Positions 1 to 5,696 of a DNA stretch of 5,706 nucleotides are shown here, one piece after another; positions within the stretch are counted from its first letter, which is position 1, and every line of letters begins with the position of its first letter. A model generated the notes under the pieces. That model worked only from the letters and a program-made list of their open reading frames with translations, was not told the origin of the DNA and did not search any database. Source of the DNA: an uncultured bacterium (GTDB taxonomy: Bacteria; Cyanobacteriota; Vampirovibrionia; Gastranaerophilales; Gastranaerophilaceae); NCBI GenBank assembly GCA_900554095.1, contig USGC01000115.1, forward strand, positions 1-5,706, in the 5' to 3' direction. The position numbers and the translations under genes were made by a program.

Positions 1-40
1 TTTTTTCATTGCAAAAAAAAGAAAGAAATGAACACAACCG

Positions 41-148
41 CCCCTCTTTAGAGGGACAAAAGAGAAGAAAGACTGCCCCCTCACCCGCAGGAGTAAGGCT
101 CGCGTTCCGCTCGCCAACTCCTACTCCCTCTCACTTTGGGAGAGGGGA
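41..148. repeat. GC-rich nested palindromic intergenic element
   Basis: This block is much more GC-rich than its surroundings and is built from nested inverted repeats. CCCTCT (42-47) faces AGAGGG (50-55) with only TT between. An outer arm CCCCTC (77-82) pairs with GAGGGG (142-147). Inside it AGGAGT (89-94) pairs with ACTCCT (117-122), GGC (97-99) with GCC (113-115), and GCG (102-104) with CGC (108-110). A further hairpin, CCCTCTC (126-132) with GAGAGGG (140-146), competes with the outer arm. No coding frame of interest runs through it. The design, with pyrimidine-rich CCCTC arms and purine-rich GAGGG arms, resembles the REP/MITE-like intergenic repeats found in many bacterial genomes. Only one copy is in the window, so the repeat status is inferred from shape. 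Confidence 0.5.
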
Positions 149-159
149 ATTATTTTTTT
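126..159 (+). terminator. Rho-independent terminator candidate for an upstream plus-strand gene
   Basis: A perfect 7-bp stem, CCCTCTC (126-132) with GAGAGGG (140-146), encloses a 7-base loop and is followed by AATTA and a run of seven T (153-159). On the plus strand this is a plausible intrinsic terminator. It would serve a gene lying to the left of the window. It is also the right end of the larger palindromic element, so termination may be a by-product of that element. Confidence 0.45.
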
Positions 160-224
160 GTTCTTATAATATTATTTATGTAATCTAACATTATGCCGGC
201 AATGGCATGAAAAGTCAAAACAAA

Positions 225-383
225 TTACTTTTCGTTATTTTTGTATTTGCGAATTCTTAACTCGTCGTTTTCAACGATTAATTCAACTTCGTCGATAACG
301 GGATTAATTTTTAAAAGCTCCAGAATTGCTTTTGGGATAATCAGCCCCCAGCTTGTGCCTAATGTCCTTAATTTTTTATGCAT
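225..383 (-). CDS. SpoVT/AbrB-type (MazE-like) small DNA-binding protein, 52 aa
   Basis: This is a complete 52-aa frame that starts at ATG 383 and ends with TAA at 225-227. GAGGT (388-392) lies 4 bases upstream of the start and acts as ribosome binding site. The protein shows the swapped-hairpin AbrB fold signature: LRTLGTSWGLIIPK (residues 5-18), then a short helix AILELLKIN, then a second strand pair VIDEVELIVENDELRIRK. In this family (AbrB, MazE, SpoVT), homodimers bind palindromic operator DNA, and members are either transition-state regulators or antitoxins. No MazF-, PIN- or Doc-like toxin gene follows; downstream is only the palindromic repeat. It is therefore a solitary AbrB-domain protein, divergent from a 55-aa gene. 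It may autoregulate through the inverted repeat over its own -10 box. Family assignment is firm; antitoxin versus plain regulator is open. Confidence 0.85.
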   Translation of the reverse strand: MHKKLRTLGTSWGLIIPKAILELLKINPVIDEVELIVENDELRIRKYKNNEK

Positions 384-393
384 GTTTACCTCA

Positions 394-412
394 ATTGTAA
401 ATATTATACAAT
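394..412. promoter_or_regulatory. Inverted repeat ATTGTA-N7-TACAAT, candidate operator
   Basis: Two perfect 6-base arms (394-399 and 407-412) are separated by 7 bases. The centre of symmetry falls on the TATAAT of the minus-strand promoter, so a bound protein would block RNA polymerase there. AbrB/MazE-family dimers commonly bind such palindromes in their own promoter, so autoregulation by the adjacent gene is a reasonable inference. AT-rich DNA can produce such arms by chance. Confidence 0.4.
403..408 (-). promoter_or_regulatory. -10 box of the AbrB-like gene
   Basis: Read on the minus strand this is a perfect TATAAT, preceded by TTG. It would start transcription near 396, leaving a leader of about 13 bases that contains the GAGGT site. 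No good -35 hexamer is found at 17 bases. A CTGACA lies 21 bases upstream, which is too far to be canonical, so the promoter may be weak or activator-dependent. Confidence 0.5.
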
Positions 413-418
413 AATATA

Positions 419-447
419 TTGACTTTATATGTCAGTTTTACTAGCAT
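419..447 (+). promoter_or_regulatory. Promoter of the 55-aa gene
   Basis: TTGACT (419-424) is a 5/6 match to the -35 consensus. It is followed after 17 bases by TAGCAT (442-447), a 4/6 match to the -10 consensus. Transcription would begin near 454, just ahead of AGGAG (459-463), which lies 7 bases before the ATG at 471. Confidence 0.5.
420..434. promoter_or_regulatory. Inverted repeat TGAC-N7-GTCA, second candidate operator half
   Basis: Arms TGAC (420-423) and GTCA (431-434) have the same 7-base spacing as the neighbouring ATTGTA repeat, with the two centres 24 bp apart. The left arm overlaps the plus-strand -35 box TTGACT (419-424), so occupancy would affect the promoter of the 55-aa gene. 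The arms are short and chance occurrence is possible. Confidence 0.3.
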
Positions 448-470
448 AAAATTAACATAGGAGATAAACC

Positions 471-638
471 ATGAATGACGCCGATATTGACATGAAGATA
501 AACAAAATCTGTGCATACGTTGACATTATGAAAGCCTATTGCATGCACTATGAGCCCGATATTGAACAAATCGCTTATGTTTTGCTGCTGGTCGAACACA
601 TTGAAAAACTTTCTAAAGCCGTGCGTTCGACTATATAA
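471..638 (+). CDS. Unrecognised 55-aa helical protein, divergent from the AbrB-like gene
   Basis: The frame starts at ATG 471 behind a strong AGGAG (459-463) with 7-base spacing and ends with TAA 636-638. I do not recognise the family. The sequence is acidic at the N-terminus (MNDADIDMKI), then appears as two helices. The first is KICAYVDIMKAYCMHYEP and the second IEQIAYVLLLVEHIEKLSK, with heptad-like spacing of Ile/Leu/Val and two cysteines (residues 14 and 24). There is no signal peptide, and the second helix is too interrupted by charge to be a membrane span. It may form a helical dimer or bind another small protein. It faces the AbrB-like gene across a shared promoter region and overlaps the 3' end of miaB by 8 bp. 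Good promoter and ribosome site, but no functional assignment. Confidence 0.7.
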   Translation: MNDADIDMKINKICAYVDIMKAYCMHYEPDIEQIAYVLLLVEHIEKLSKAVRSTI

Positions 639-1959
639 CCTCGCCGTTTAAGTACCAGGTTTTGGCGCCTGTTATTTTAACGTTTACAAATTCGCCTGTA
701 CGGTCGGTGTCGCAAGGAATGTGGACTATCTTGTTGTTGCGGGTTCTGCCGGTAATAACGTTTTTGCCCTTGTGGTTTTCAAAGTTTTCAATCAGAACTT
801 CCATTTCGCGGCCGATGTACTTTTGATTAGACTTAAGACAATTTTTGCGAACACCTTCATTCAAACGTGCAAGACGCGCTGTTTTTGTATCTTCGTCAAT
901 GTATTTGTCGACCCACTTGGCTGCGACTGTTTTTTCACGCGGAGAGTAAGCCGCGGTGTTTGAGTAGTCAAGCTCCAACTCATCCATTGCGGTCAAAGTT
1001 TCAACAAACTGTTCTTCTGTTTCGCCCGGAAAACCTGCGATAAAGTCGCTGGTAATCGTTACATCTTTAACTTTTTCACGAACTTTTTGAGCGATTTTAA
1101 AATACTCTTCCCTGGTGTAGCGCCGGTTCATTTTCTTGAGAACCTCGCTTGAGCCTGACTGCATAGGAATGTGGAAATATTCACAAACCTTATCAAGCTC
1201 GACAACTGTGTCAATAAGCTCGTCTGTAATATCTGTGGGATAAGAGGTTACAAAACGTATACGGAAATTCCCGTCCAAACTGTTCAAATCCCGTAAAAGC
1301 TGAGCAAGGCGGTAATTTTTCTCTTCAAAATCCTTGCCGTAACTGTCAACGTTTTGCCCTAGAAGCGTAATTTCTTTAAAACCTGCATTGAGGGCTTCTT
1401 TTGCCTCCTTAATAATAATTTCCGGGGTTCTTGAGCGCTCGCGGCCTCTTGTGTAAGGCACAATGCAGTATGTGCAGAAGTTGTTGCAGCCTTCTGTAAT
1501 CGGTATCCAAGCGTTTACGCCCTTAACACGGTTGATTTCAAATTCTTTTGCCTTGTCGTCTTCTGTCTTGTGGGTTTCAGCGCATTCACAAACCCGCTCG
1601 CCTTTGTTAATTTTTTCAATAACTTCCGGCAGCGCATAAATCTTATGCGTTCCAAGCACAAAATCAACGTAAGGTGCGCGTTTAAAAACGCTTTCGGCTT
1701 TCTGCTGCGCAACACACCCGCAGAAACCTATTTTTAAATTTGGTTTTGATTGTCTTTTCCATTGGCCCCATGTACCAATCATGGAAAAAGCTTTATCTTC
1801 ACTTAATTGGCGGATTGAACACGTGTTAATCATTAATAAATCCGCGTCTTTGGCGTCCTTGGTTTCTTCATAACCCATATGAGAAAGCATTCCAAGCATT
1901 CTTTCAGTATCTGATTTATTCATCTGGCAGCCGAGTGTGTCTATAAAAACTTTTTTCAT
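631..1959 (-). CDS. miaB: tRNA-2-methylthio-N6-dimethylallyladenosine37 synthase MiaB
   Basis: This cytoplasmic radical-SAM methylthiotransferase converts i6A37 to ms2i6A37 in tRNAs that read UNN codons. From ATG 1959 the protein has 442 residues, normal for the family. The N-terminal MTTase domain holds the auxiliary [4Fe-4S] cluster cysteines C11 (TLGCQMN), C47 (NTCSIR) and C82 (GCVAQ). The radical-SAM cluster motif CNNFCTYC gives C158, C162 and C165. LLGQNVDSYG (199-208) is typical of MiaB rather than RimO or MtaB. A C-terminal TRAM domain follows (about 380-442, with GRTRNNKIVH). In-frame ATGs lie further upstream at 1992 and 1980, but a TATAAT at 1992-1997 would place the transcript start inside or below the first. 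ATG 1959 has AAAGGA motifs 3 and 10 bases upstream, and its MKKVFIDTLGCQMN opening matches the family start. Its stop overlaps that of the convergent 55-aa gene. Confidence 0.96.
   Translation of the reverse strand: MKKVFIDTLGCQMNKSDTERMLGMLSHMGYEETKDAKDADLLMINTCSIRQLSEDKAFSMIGTWGQWKRQSKPNLKIGFCGCVAQQKAESVFKRAPYVDFVLGTHKIYALPEVIEKINKGERVCECAETHKTEDDKAKEFEINRVKGVNAWIPITEGCNNFCTYCIVPYTRGRERSRTPEIIIKEAKEALNAGFKEITLLGQNVDSYGKDFEEKNYRLAQLLRDLNSLDGNFRIRFVTSYPTDITDELIDTVVELDKVCEYFHIPMQSGSSEVLKKMNRRYTREEYFKIAQKVREKVKDVTITSDFIAGFPGETEEQFVETLTAMDELELDYSNTAAYSPREKTVAAKWVDKYIDEDTKTARLARLNEGVRKNCLKSNQKYIGREMEVLIENFENHKGKNVITGRTRNNKIVHIPCDTDRTGEFVNVKITGAKTWYLNGEVI
656..678 (+). terminator. Weak terminator candidate for the 55-aa gene, inside the miaB 3' end
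   Basis: CAGG (656-659) can pair with CCTG (668-671), followed by TTATTTT (672-678). The stem is only 4 bp, and the site lies within the coding sequence of miaB on the opposite strand. It is the only hairpin plus T-rich tail seen just after the 55-aa gene, so it is noted at low confidence. Confidence 0.2.
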
Positions 1960-1991
1960 ATTTCCTTTTTCCTTTATCATTTTATAAAACA

Positions 1992-1997
1992 ATTATA
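1992..1997 (-). promoter_or_regulatory. -10 box upstream of miaB
   Basis: The minus strand reads TATAAT here, within the gap between miaB and the frame ending at 2038. No convincing -35 is seen 16-18 bases upstream. Initiation near 1985 would give miaB its own transcript and supports the start at 1959. No terminator separates miaB from the genes upstream, so read-through is also possible. Confidence 0.4.
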
Positions 1998-2037
1998 ATA
2001 TAAAGTTTCGGATAAATATAGACTTTTAATTTTTCTG

Positions 2038-2664
2038 TTAGTTTAGAATGCCGGTTGTATCTTTTATCAATCCTTCAAGTTTGTCCAAGCCGCATTCTTC
2101 ATAACTGCCCTCAATGTATCCGTTTGCATCTTTAAATGTACACTCATTTTTAGACCTTGCGGCATAGGCTATTCTTTTACCTTCTTGATTGAATTTTGTG
2201 AGTTCTCCTATTTTACCGTCATCGTCAATCGTTATTTTGTATTGAATATTATTTGTACCGGGATATCTTATTTCATATTCACTGTTTCTAAGCTTGATTA
2301 TATAACTTCCGTCTGCATTTTTCGGTAGTGAAGATGTTTTGTTTGGAAATCTTGAAGTCATTCCGTCCGGCAAAACATTTGCAATTGCGTAGTTTTTATA
2401 TTTTGTAAATTCTTTTTCTGTGATTGTTATAATTTTATCTCCTCTGATTTGTTCAAAAACATACGAATTCTCTTTATCATCAAATCGTTTTTTAAAAAAT
2501 CTGCCATCAGGAAGCCTTGTGCATTCAAATTCTACGAGTTTGCCATTAACTTTATCAATTCTATATTCATAAGGCATGTTCGGATCGCCGGTTTTTCCGA
2601 TTAGAAATTTGGTAGTTCCATCAGGTCTTTTTATGTGAGTAATTTTGTTTCCGTATTTATCCAA
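2038..2664 (-). CDS. C-terminal part of a DG-turn repeat surface protein, probably frameshifted
   Basis: The only start available is TTG 2664, giving 208 residues; there is no ATG or GTG in frame before it and no well-spaced ribosome site. The same frame stays open upstream to 2760 and reads as sensible protein of the same style (RYNNGSREFTKTL leading into DKYGNKITHIKRPDGTTKF). It is therefore better seen as the C-terminal part of the protein encoded at 2735-3544. The sequence is hydrophilic and rich in short beta-hairpin-like units turning on DG: RPDGTTKF, LPDGRFFKK, LPDGMTSRF, NADGSYIIK, DDDGKIGE. This gives a loose resemblance to YD/RHS-type or MORN-like repeats without matching either. 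Three cysteines lie in the last half. No catalytic motif is recognised. It ends 78 bp before the miaB start. Confidence 0.6.
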   Translation of the reverse strand: MDKYGNKITHIKRPDGTTKFLIGKTGDPNMPYEYRIDKVNGKLVEFECTRLPDGRFFKKRFDDKENSYVFEQIRGDKIITITEKEFTKYKNYAIANVLPDGMTSRFPNKTSSLPKNADGSYIIKLRNSEYEIRYPGTNNIQYKITIDDDGKIGELTKFNQEGKRIAYAARSKNECTFKDANGYIEGSYEECGLDKLEGLIKDTTGILN

Positions 2665-2734
2665 TGTTTTGGTAAATTCCCTACTTCCATTGTTATATCT
2701 GACAAAATGTTTGTCCTTGCTATTAAGTTCATGC

Positions 2735-3544
2735 TCAAAATTTTTTAAGGAATTTTGATTTTAACCGATCATAGCTTGCAGGTAAATTATTATCAAAAAT
2801 CTTTCGTCTGACCTGTTCAAGTTCGTTTAATTCAAGCGGAGTTTCATTTTTTAATTTTATTTTGCCATCTACTTCTTCAAAAGGCATTTTTACTGCCTGT
2901 TTGGTAGGTATAGGGGCACCGCCAAGAATTGAGCAGTTTACGGCCCGGACTTCATACGCCGTCATAGTTTCATAGTCATAAATAGTTTCAGGTCTAAAGT
3001 TAGAACCTTTTTCTATTGATGTTTTGTAAATCAATTTTCCATCTTTATTTTTAAGGCTGTATTCTGTAAGCGGGATATGAATTTGTTCGCCGTGAGTGTT
3101 GGAGGTTAAGATGTTTTGTTTGTTAATTTCAATCTGGCTTCCGTTTTCTAATGTACGGCTGTAAATGTAACGGAAACTCTTGTTTTGCTCATCGTAAATC
3201 TTATTAAAGGCTTTACCGGTTTTCTGGCATAATAATGCGTAGCCGTTTTCATGAACCATTTTAAGTATATCAAAGTCGGAATTTGCAGGATCTGCTTTGT
3301 GTGGTGTTTCATTAGATGTAAGTTGTGCTGCGGCTTTCTCTGCTTTGCCCCACCAGCCTTGCTTGTGTCCGATTATTCCAACTGCAATGGCACCGGCAAG
3401 CGCTGTTGCGCCAATCATGTATTTTGCGCTTTCACTTAGTTTTTTATCATGAACTTTTTCTTCTTTATTTTCAATCTGCTGAGCTGGCGTCTGCTGTAAA
3501 CTTTGTGTTGAAGAGTTGAGTGCATTTAATTTTTCTATGGACAT
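2735..3544 (-). CDS. Membrane-anchored protein of unknown function, N-terminal part (269 aa)
   Basis: ATG 3544 is preceded by AGGA (3551-3554) with 6-base spacing. The first 40 residues are polar and Gln/Glu/Lys-rich (STQSLQQTPAQQIENKEEK). Then comes one glycine/alanine-rich membrane segment, about residues 42-59 (YMIGATALAGAIAVGIIG), followed by HKQGWWGKAEK. There is no cleavable signal peptide, so a single-pass anchored protein is likely. The remainder is hydrophilic and strand-rich, with turn motifs such as LENGSQIEI and NKDGKLIYK like those in the following frame. The frame stops at TGA 2735-2737, right after an A6 run (2741-2746). Skipping one base there joins it to the frame ending at 2038, giving about 501 residues. 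I do not recognise a named family; similar anchored repeat proteins seem common in gut Vampirovibrionia, an unverified impression. Confidence 0.75.
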   Translation of the reverse strand: MSIEKLNALNSSTQSLQQTPAQQIENKEEKVHDKKLSESAKYMIGATALAGAIAVGIIGHKQGWWGKAEKAAAQLTSNETPHKADPANSDFDILKMVHENGYALLCQKTGKAFNKIYDEQNKSFRYIYSRTLENGSQIEINKQNILTSNTHGEQIHIPLTEYSLKNKDGKLIYKTSIEKGSNFRPETIYDYETMTAYEVRAVNCSILGGAPIPTKQAVKMPFEEVDGKIKLKNETPLELNELEQVRRKIFDNNLPASYDRLKSKFLKKF

Positions 3545-3648
3545 AGATTTTCCTAACTTAACTACCTTATTTATATTAAAACCGGAAAATAAAAAAAATT
3601 GCTATATCTAATATTTGAGACTATGATATTAAAAAAGGGTTATAGTAC

Positions 3649-3677
3649 TTGACTTTTAAGCGTATAAATTATATTCT
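3649..3677 (+). promoter_or_regulatory. Promoter of the acyl-CoA synthetase operon
   Basis: TTGACT (3649-3654, 5/6) is followed after 17 bases by TATTCT (3672-3677, 4/6). Transcription would start near 3684, leaving a leader of about 37 bases that contains GGAGGGG (3702-3708). The TTG of the -35 box also opens the longer in-frame version of the synthetase, which argues against that TTG being the real start. Confidence 0.45.
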
Positions 3678-3720
3678 TAAAACACGGTCTGATAATGAAG
3701 TGGAGGGGTTGAAAAAGAAC

Positions 3721-5394
3721 ATGGGATTAAAGAGAAAAAACATTTTATCAATTCTTGACGAGAGAACAAAACGTTATGGGGAAAGAATTGCGCTTGGCAC
3801 AAAAACGCACCTTGGCTGGAAAGAATTCACCTACAAAGGCGTTGGGCTTTTGTCGCGAAAACTTGCGTGCTACCTGATTGACGACTTGCAAGTTAAAAAA
3901 GGCGATCGCTTGGCAATCTTGTCGGAATCAAAACCTGAGTATGGCGCTTGCGTGTTTGCGTCAATAATGGCGGGCATGACAACAGTTCCGCTTGATGTAA
4001 AACTTACAAAATATGAACTTCACTCAATCCTTTCAGACTGCGAGCCGACTGTAATCCTTGTTTCACGTGCTCATGTCGAAAAAGCTCTGGAACTTCAAAA
4101 AGAACTTCCGTTTATAAAAGATATTATTCTTATGGATGAACCATACGAATATCCGGCCTTGAAAAGCCTTTACAGCCTGCCGGACAACTATGAGGGTAAA
4201 TGGCGTCCGCGCTCTGCCAAGTCAACTGTAATGATAATTTATACCTCCGGCACAACAGGCTCGCCTAAAGGTGTCGAAATTTCTTTTATAAACATGATAT
4301 CTCAGTTGGAAGATTTAGGGATTGCATTGAAAGAAATTCTTCCGGATAGAGAAATTACAGTGCTTTCAATCCTGCCGATGAACCATCTTTTTGAAATGAC
4401 AGTGGGATTTTCAACGTTTTTGAACTTTGGGTTCAGCGTATACTACACGCCGAGCCTCAAGCCGAAAGATATTCTTGGGATAATGCGCGCCAAAAAAGTT
4501 GATTTTATGATTGTCGTTCCTGCCTTTTTGAAACTTCTCAAATCCGGCATTGAAACTGAAATTAATAATCAGCCCAAGTTTAAAAGAACCCTTTTTAAAA
4601 CAATGTTTGCGGCCGCGAAATTCATACCGTCTTATAGAATTAAAAAAATGATGTTTAAAAGAATTCATGACAAATTCGGCGGGCACTTTATGGGCTGTAT
4701 ATCAGGCGGTGCGCCGCTTGACATTAGTGTTGGCGAATTTTTTGAAAGAATAGGCATAAAGGTTTACCAAGGCTATGGGCTTACAGAAACAAGCCCGGTA
4801 GTCTCTGTTAATACCAATAAACGCCGGGATTTATCCTCTGTTGGGCGGCCGCTTAAAAGCTTTGAGGCCCGCGTAGATTCTGAAACCGGAGAATTACAGC
4901 TTCGCGGCCCGGCAATTATGAAAGGTTACCACAATCAACCCCGGCTTACAGCGGAAACAATTGACCCGGACGGCTGGCTTCACACGGGCGATATTGCTGA
5001 AATTACCAAAGACGGACACATATATATTACCGGGCGAATTAAGAATATGATTGTGCTTTCAGGCGGCAAAAAGGTTTTCCCTGAAGAAGTCGAAGCTGTT
5101 CTTGAAAAAAGCTCTTACTTTGCAGAAGTCTGTGTATTGGGGGTTTCTCACACGTTTGGCTCAAAAGACGGAACCGAGGACATCGCAGCCGTAATTGTTC
5201 CATCAGAAGAACTTCTGCAAAAATACGATGACAAAACTGTTGAAAAGTTAGTAAGAGATGAAGTTAAAAGACTTTCTCAACAGCTTACTCCGTACAAAAG
5301 GCCGATTAATATAGTTGTAACCCGCGAGCCTTTGCCGCGCACAACTACAAGAAAAGTCAAAAGAAAAGAAGTGAAAGAATTAGTAAAAATTTGA
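3721..5394 (+). CDS. AMP-forming acyl-CoA synthetase (long-chain fatty acid-CoA ligase-like)
   Basis: This is an ANL-superfamily adenylating enzyme. It activates a carboxylic acid, probably a fatty acid, with ATP and transfers it to CoA or another thiol. From ATG 3721 it has 557 residues. Motifs in order: YTSGTTGSPKG (174-184, phosphate loop), LPMNHLFEM (about 218-226), GGAPLD (about 329-334), YGLTET (352-357, adenine/Mg site), GWLHTGD (418-424, ribose-binding Asp), GRIKNMIVLSGGKKVFPEEVE (438-458, hinge and CoA region) and PRTTTRKVKR (539-548). The last holds the catalytic Lys at about 545, with Arg where most homologues have Gly before it. The start rests on MGLKRKNILSILDERTKRYG, which aligns with the usual N-terminus; GGAGGGG is 12-14 bases upstream, somewhat far. 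The frame is open back to TTG 3649. Chain-length preference cannot be read from sequence; it could also be an acyl-ACP synthetase. A small secreted-protein gene follows after 14 bp. Confidence 0.9.
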   Translation: MGLKRKNILSILDERTKRYGERIALGTKTHLGWKEFTYKGVGLLSRKLACYLIDDLQVKKGDRLAILSESKPEYGACVFASIMAGMTTVPLDVKLTKYELHSILSDCEPTVILVSRAHVEKALELQKELPFIKDIILMDEPYEYPALKSLYSLPDNYEGKWRPRSAKSTVMIIYTSGTTGSPKGVEISFINMISQLEDLGIALKEILPDREITVLSILPMNHLFEMTVGFSTFLNFGFSVYYTPSLKPKDILGIMRAKKVDFMIVVPAFLKLLKSGIETEINNQPKFKRTLFKTMFAAAKFIPSYRIKKMMFKRIHDKFGGHFMGCISGGAPLDISVGEFFERIGIKVYQGYGLTETSPVVSVNTNKRRDLSSVGRPLKSFEARVDSETGELQLRGPAIMKGYHNQPRLTAETIDPDGWLHTGDIAEITKDGHIYITGRIKNMIVLSGGKKVFPEEVEAVLEKSSYFAEVCVLGVSHTFGSKDGTEDIAAVIVPSEELLQKYDDKTVEKLVRDEVKRLSQQLTPYKRPINIVVTREPLPRTTTRKVKRKEVKELVKI

Positions 5395-5408
5395 GAAAGG
5401 AGAAAATA

Positions 5409-5696
5409 ATGAAAAAGATTTTAACATTAGCGATTTTAACAGCAATATTAAGCTGTACAGCACCAGCGTTTGCAGGCGGCACCGAAGGCCACCCCGGCAA
5501 AGTTTCAGGTAAATCCGTTGGTGCAGCCGCATTGTCTTTGTTAATTTGGCCGGGCATAGGTCAGGTAATTCTGGACAACCCGGTAGAAAAGAACTGTACA
5601 CACGCGATATTAGGTTTAACAGGCATATTCAGATTTTGGTCAGCATACGACGCCTTTGTTGACAGACGCGGCGGCGTTTGGCATAATAGAATATAG
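5409..5696 (+). CDS. Small exported/membrane protein with signal peptide and PGxGQ motif, 95 aa
   Basis: ATG 5409 has a near-perfect AAAGGAG (5396-5402) with 6-base spacing that overlaps no stop problem; the frame ends at TAG 5694-5696. Residues 1-22 form a Sec signal peptide: MKK, a hydrophobic core ILTLAILTAILSC, then APAFA with signal peptidase I cleavage predicted before GGTEGH. LSC at 14-16 is a poor lipobox. The mature part begins GGTEGHPGKVSGKS and then has a hydrophobic stretch SVGAAALSLLIWPGIGQVIL (about 36-55). A second, CTHAILGLTGIFRFWSAYDAF, ends in the basic tail VDRRGG. The arrangement of a PGxGQ turn between hydrophobic segments and a W..YDA end resembles TM2/DUF5683-like small membrane proteins; this is a resemblance, not a confirmed match. 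It is in the same operon as the acyl-CoA synthetase. Confidence 0.8.
   Translation: MKKILTLAILTAILSCTAPAFAGGTEGHPGKVSGKSVGAAALSLLIWPGIGQVILDNPVEKNCTHAILGLTGIFRFWSAYDAFVDRRGGVWHNRI

Larger units (their letters stand above)
2038..3544 (-). pseudogene. Combined frameshifted gene: anchored DG-turn repeat protein (about 501 aa if restored)
   Basis: The two minus-strand frames meet at the sequence CTT-AAAAAA-TTTTGAGC (2732-2749). Removing one A from the A6 run gives a continuous reading KFLKNFEHELNSKDKHFVRY with no other stop. The span 2038-3544 is then 1506 bases, an exact 502 codons. The join restores a hydrophilic region that matches both sides in composition. This could be a real inactivating indel, a phase-variable homopolymer tract, a +1 recoding site, or an assembly or read error. 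The sequence alone cannot separate these. Confidence 0.55.

Noticed and set aside
1..9. A minus-strand ATG-AAA-AAA at the left edge that could open a gene leaving the window.
   Set aside because: Only three codons are visible and no ribosome binding site lies upstream of it on the minus strand, so it cannot be supported.
193..208. Hairpin ATGCC-GGCAAT-GGCAT as a terminator for the AbrB-like gene on the minus strand.
   Set aside because: The stem is only 5 bp and no T-run follows on the minus strand.
225..383. Classical mazEF-type toxin-antitoxin operon.
   Set aside because: No toxin-like frame follows the AbrB-like gene on its strand; only the palindromic repeat is there.
721..963. An 80-codon plus-strand frame opposite miaB.
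   Set aside because: It is a shadow of the miaB reading frame; it has no ribosome site and the miaB assignment is certain.
1960..1992. Eleven-residue upstream extension of MiaB from ATG 1992.
   Set aside because: That ATG adjoins the TATAAT -10 box and would precede the likely transcript start; the family begins at the MKKVFIDTLGCQMN methionine.
3649..3720. N-terminal extension of the acyl-CoA synthetase from TTG 3649.
   Set aside because: The TTG coincides with a -35-like TTGACT, has only a weak AGGG 9 bases upstream, and adds 24 residues not expected in the family; ATG 3721 matches the usual N-terminus.
4411..4686. A 91-codon minus-strand frame opposite the acyl-CoA synthetase.
   Set aside because: It lies wholly within a conserved enzyme gene and has no expression signals of its own.
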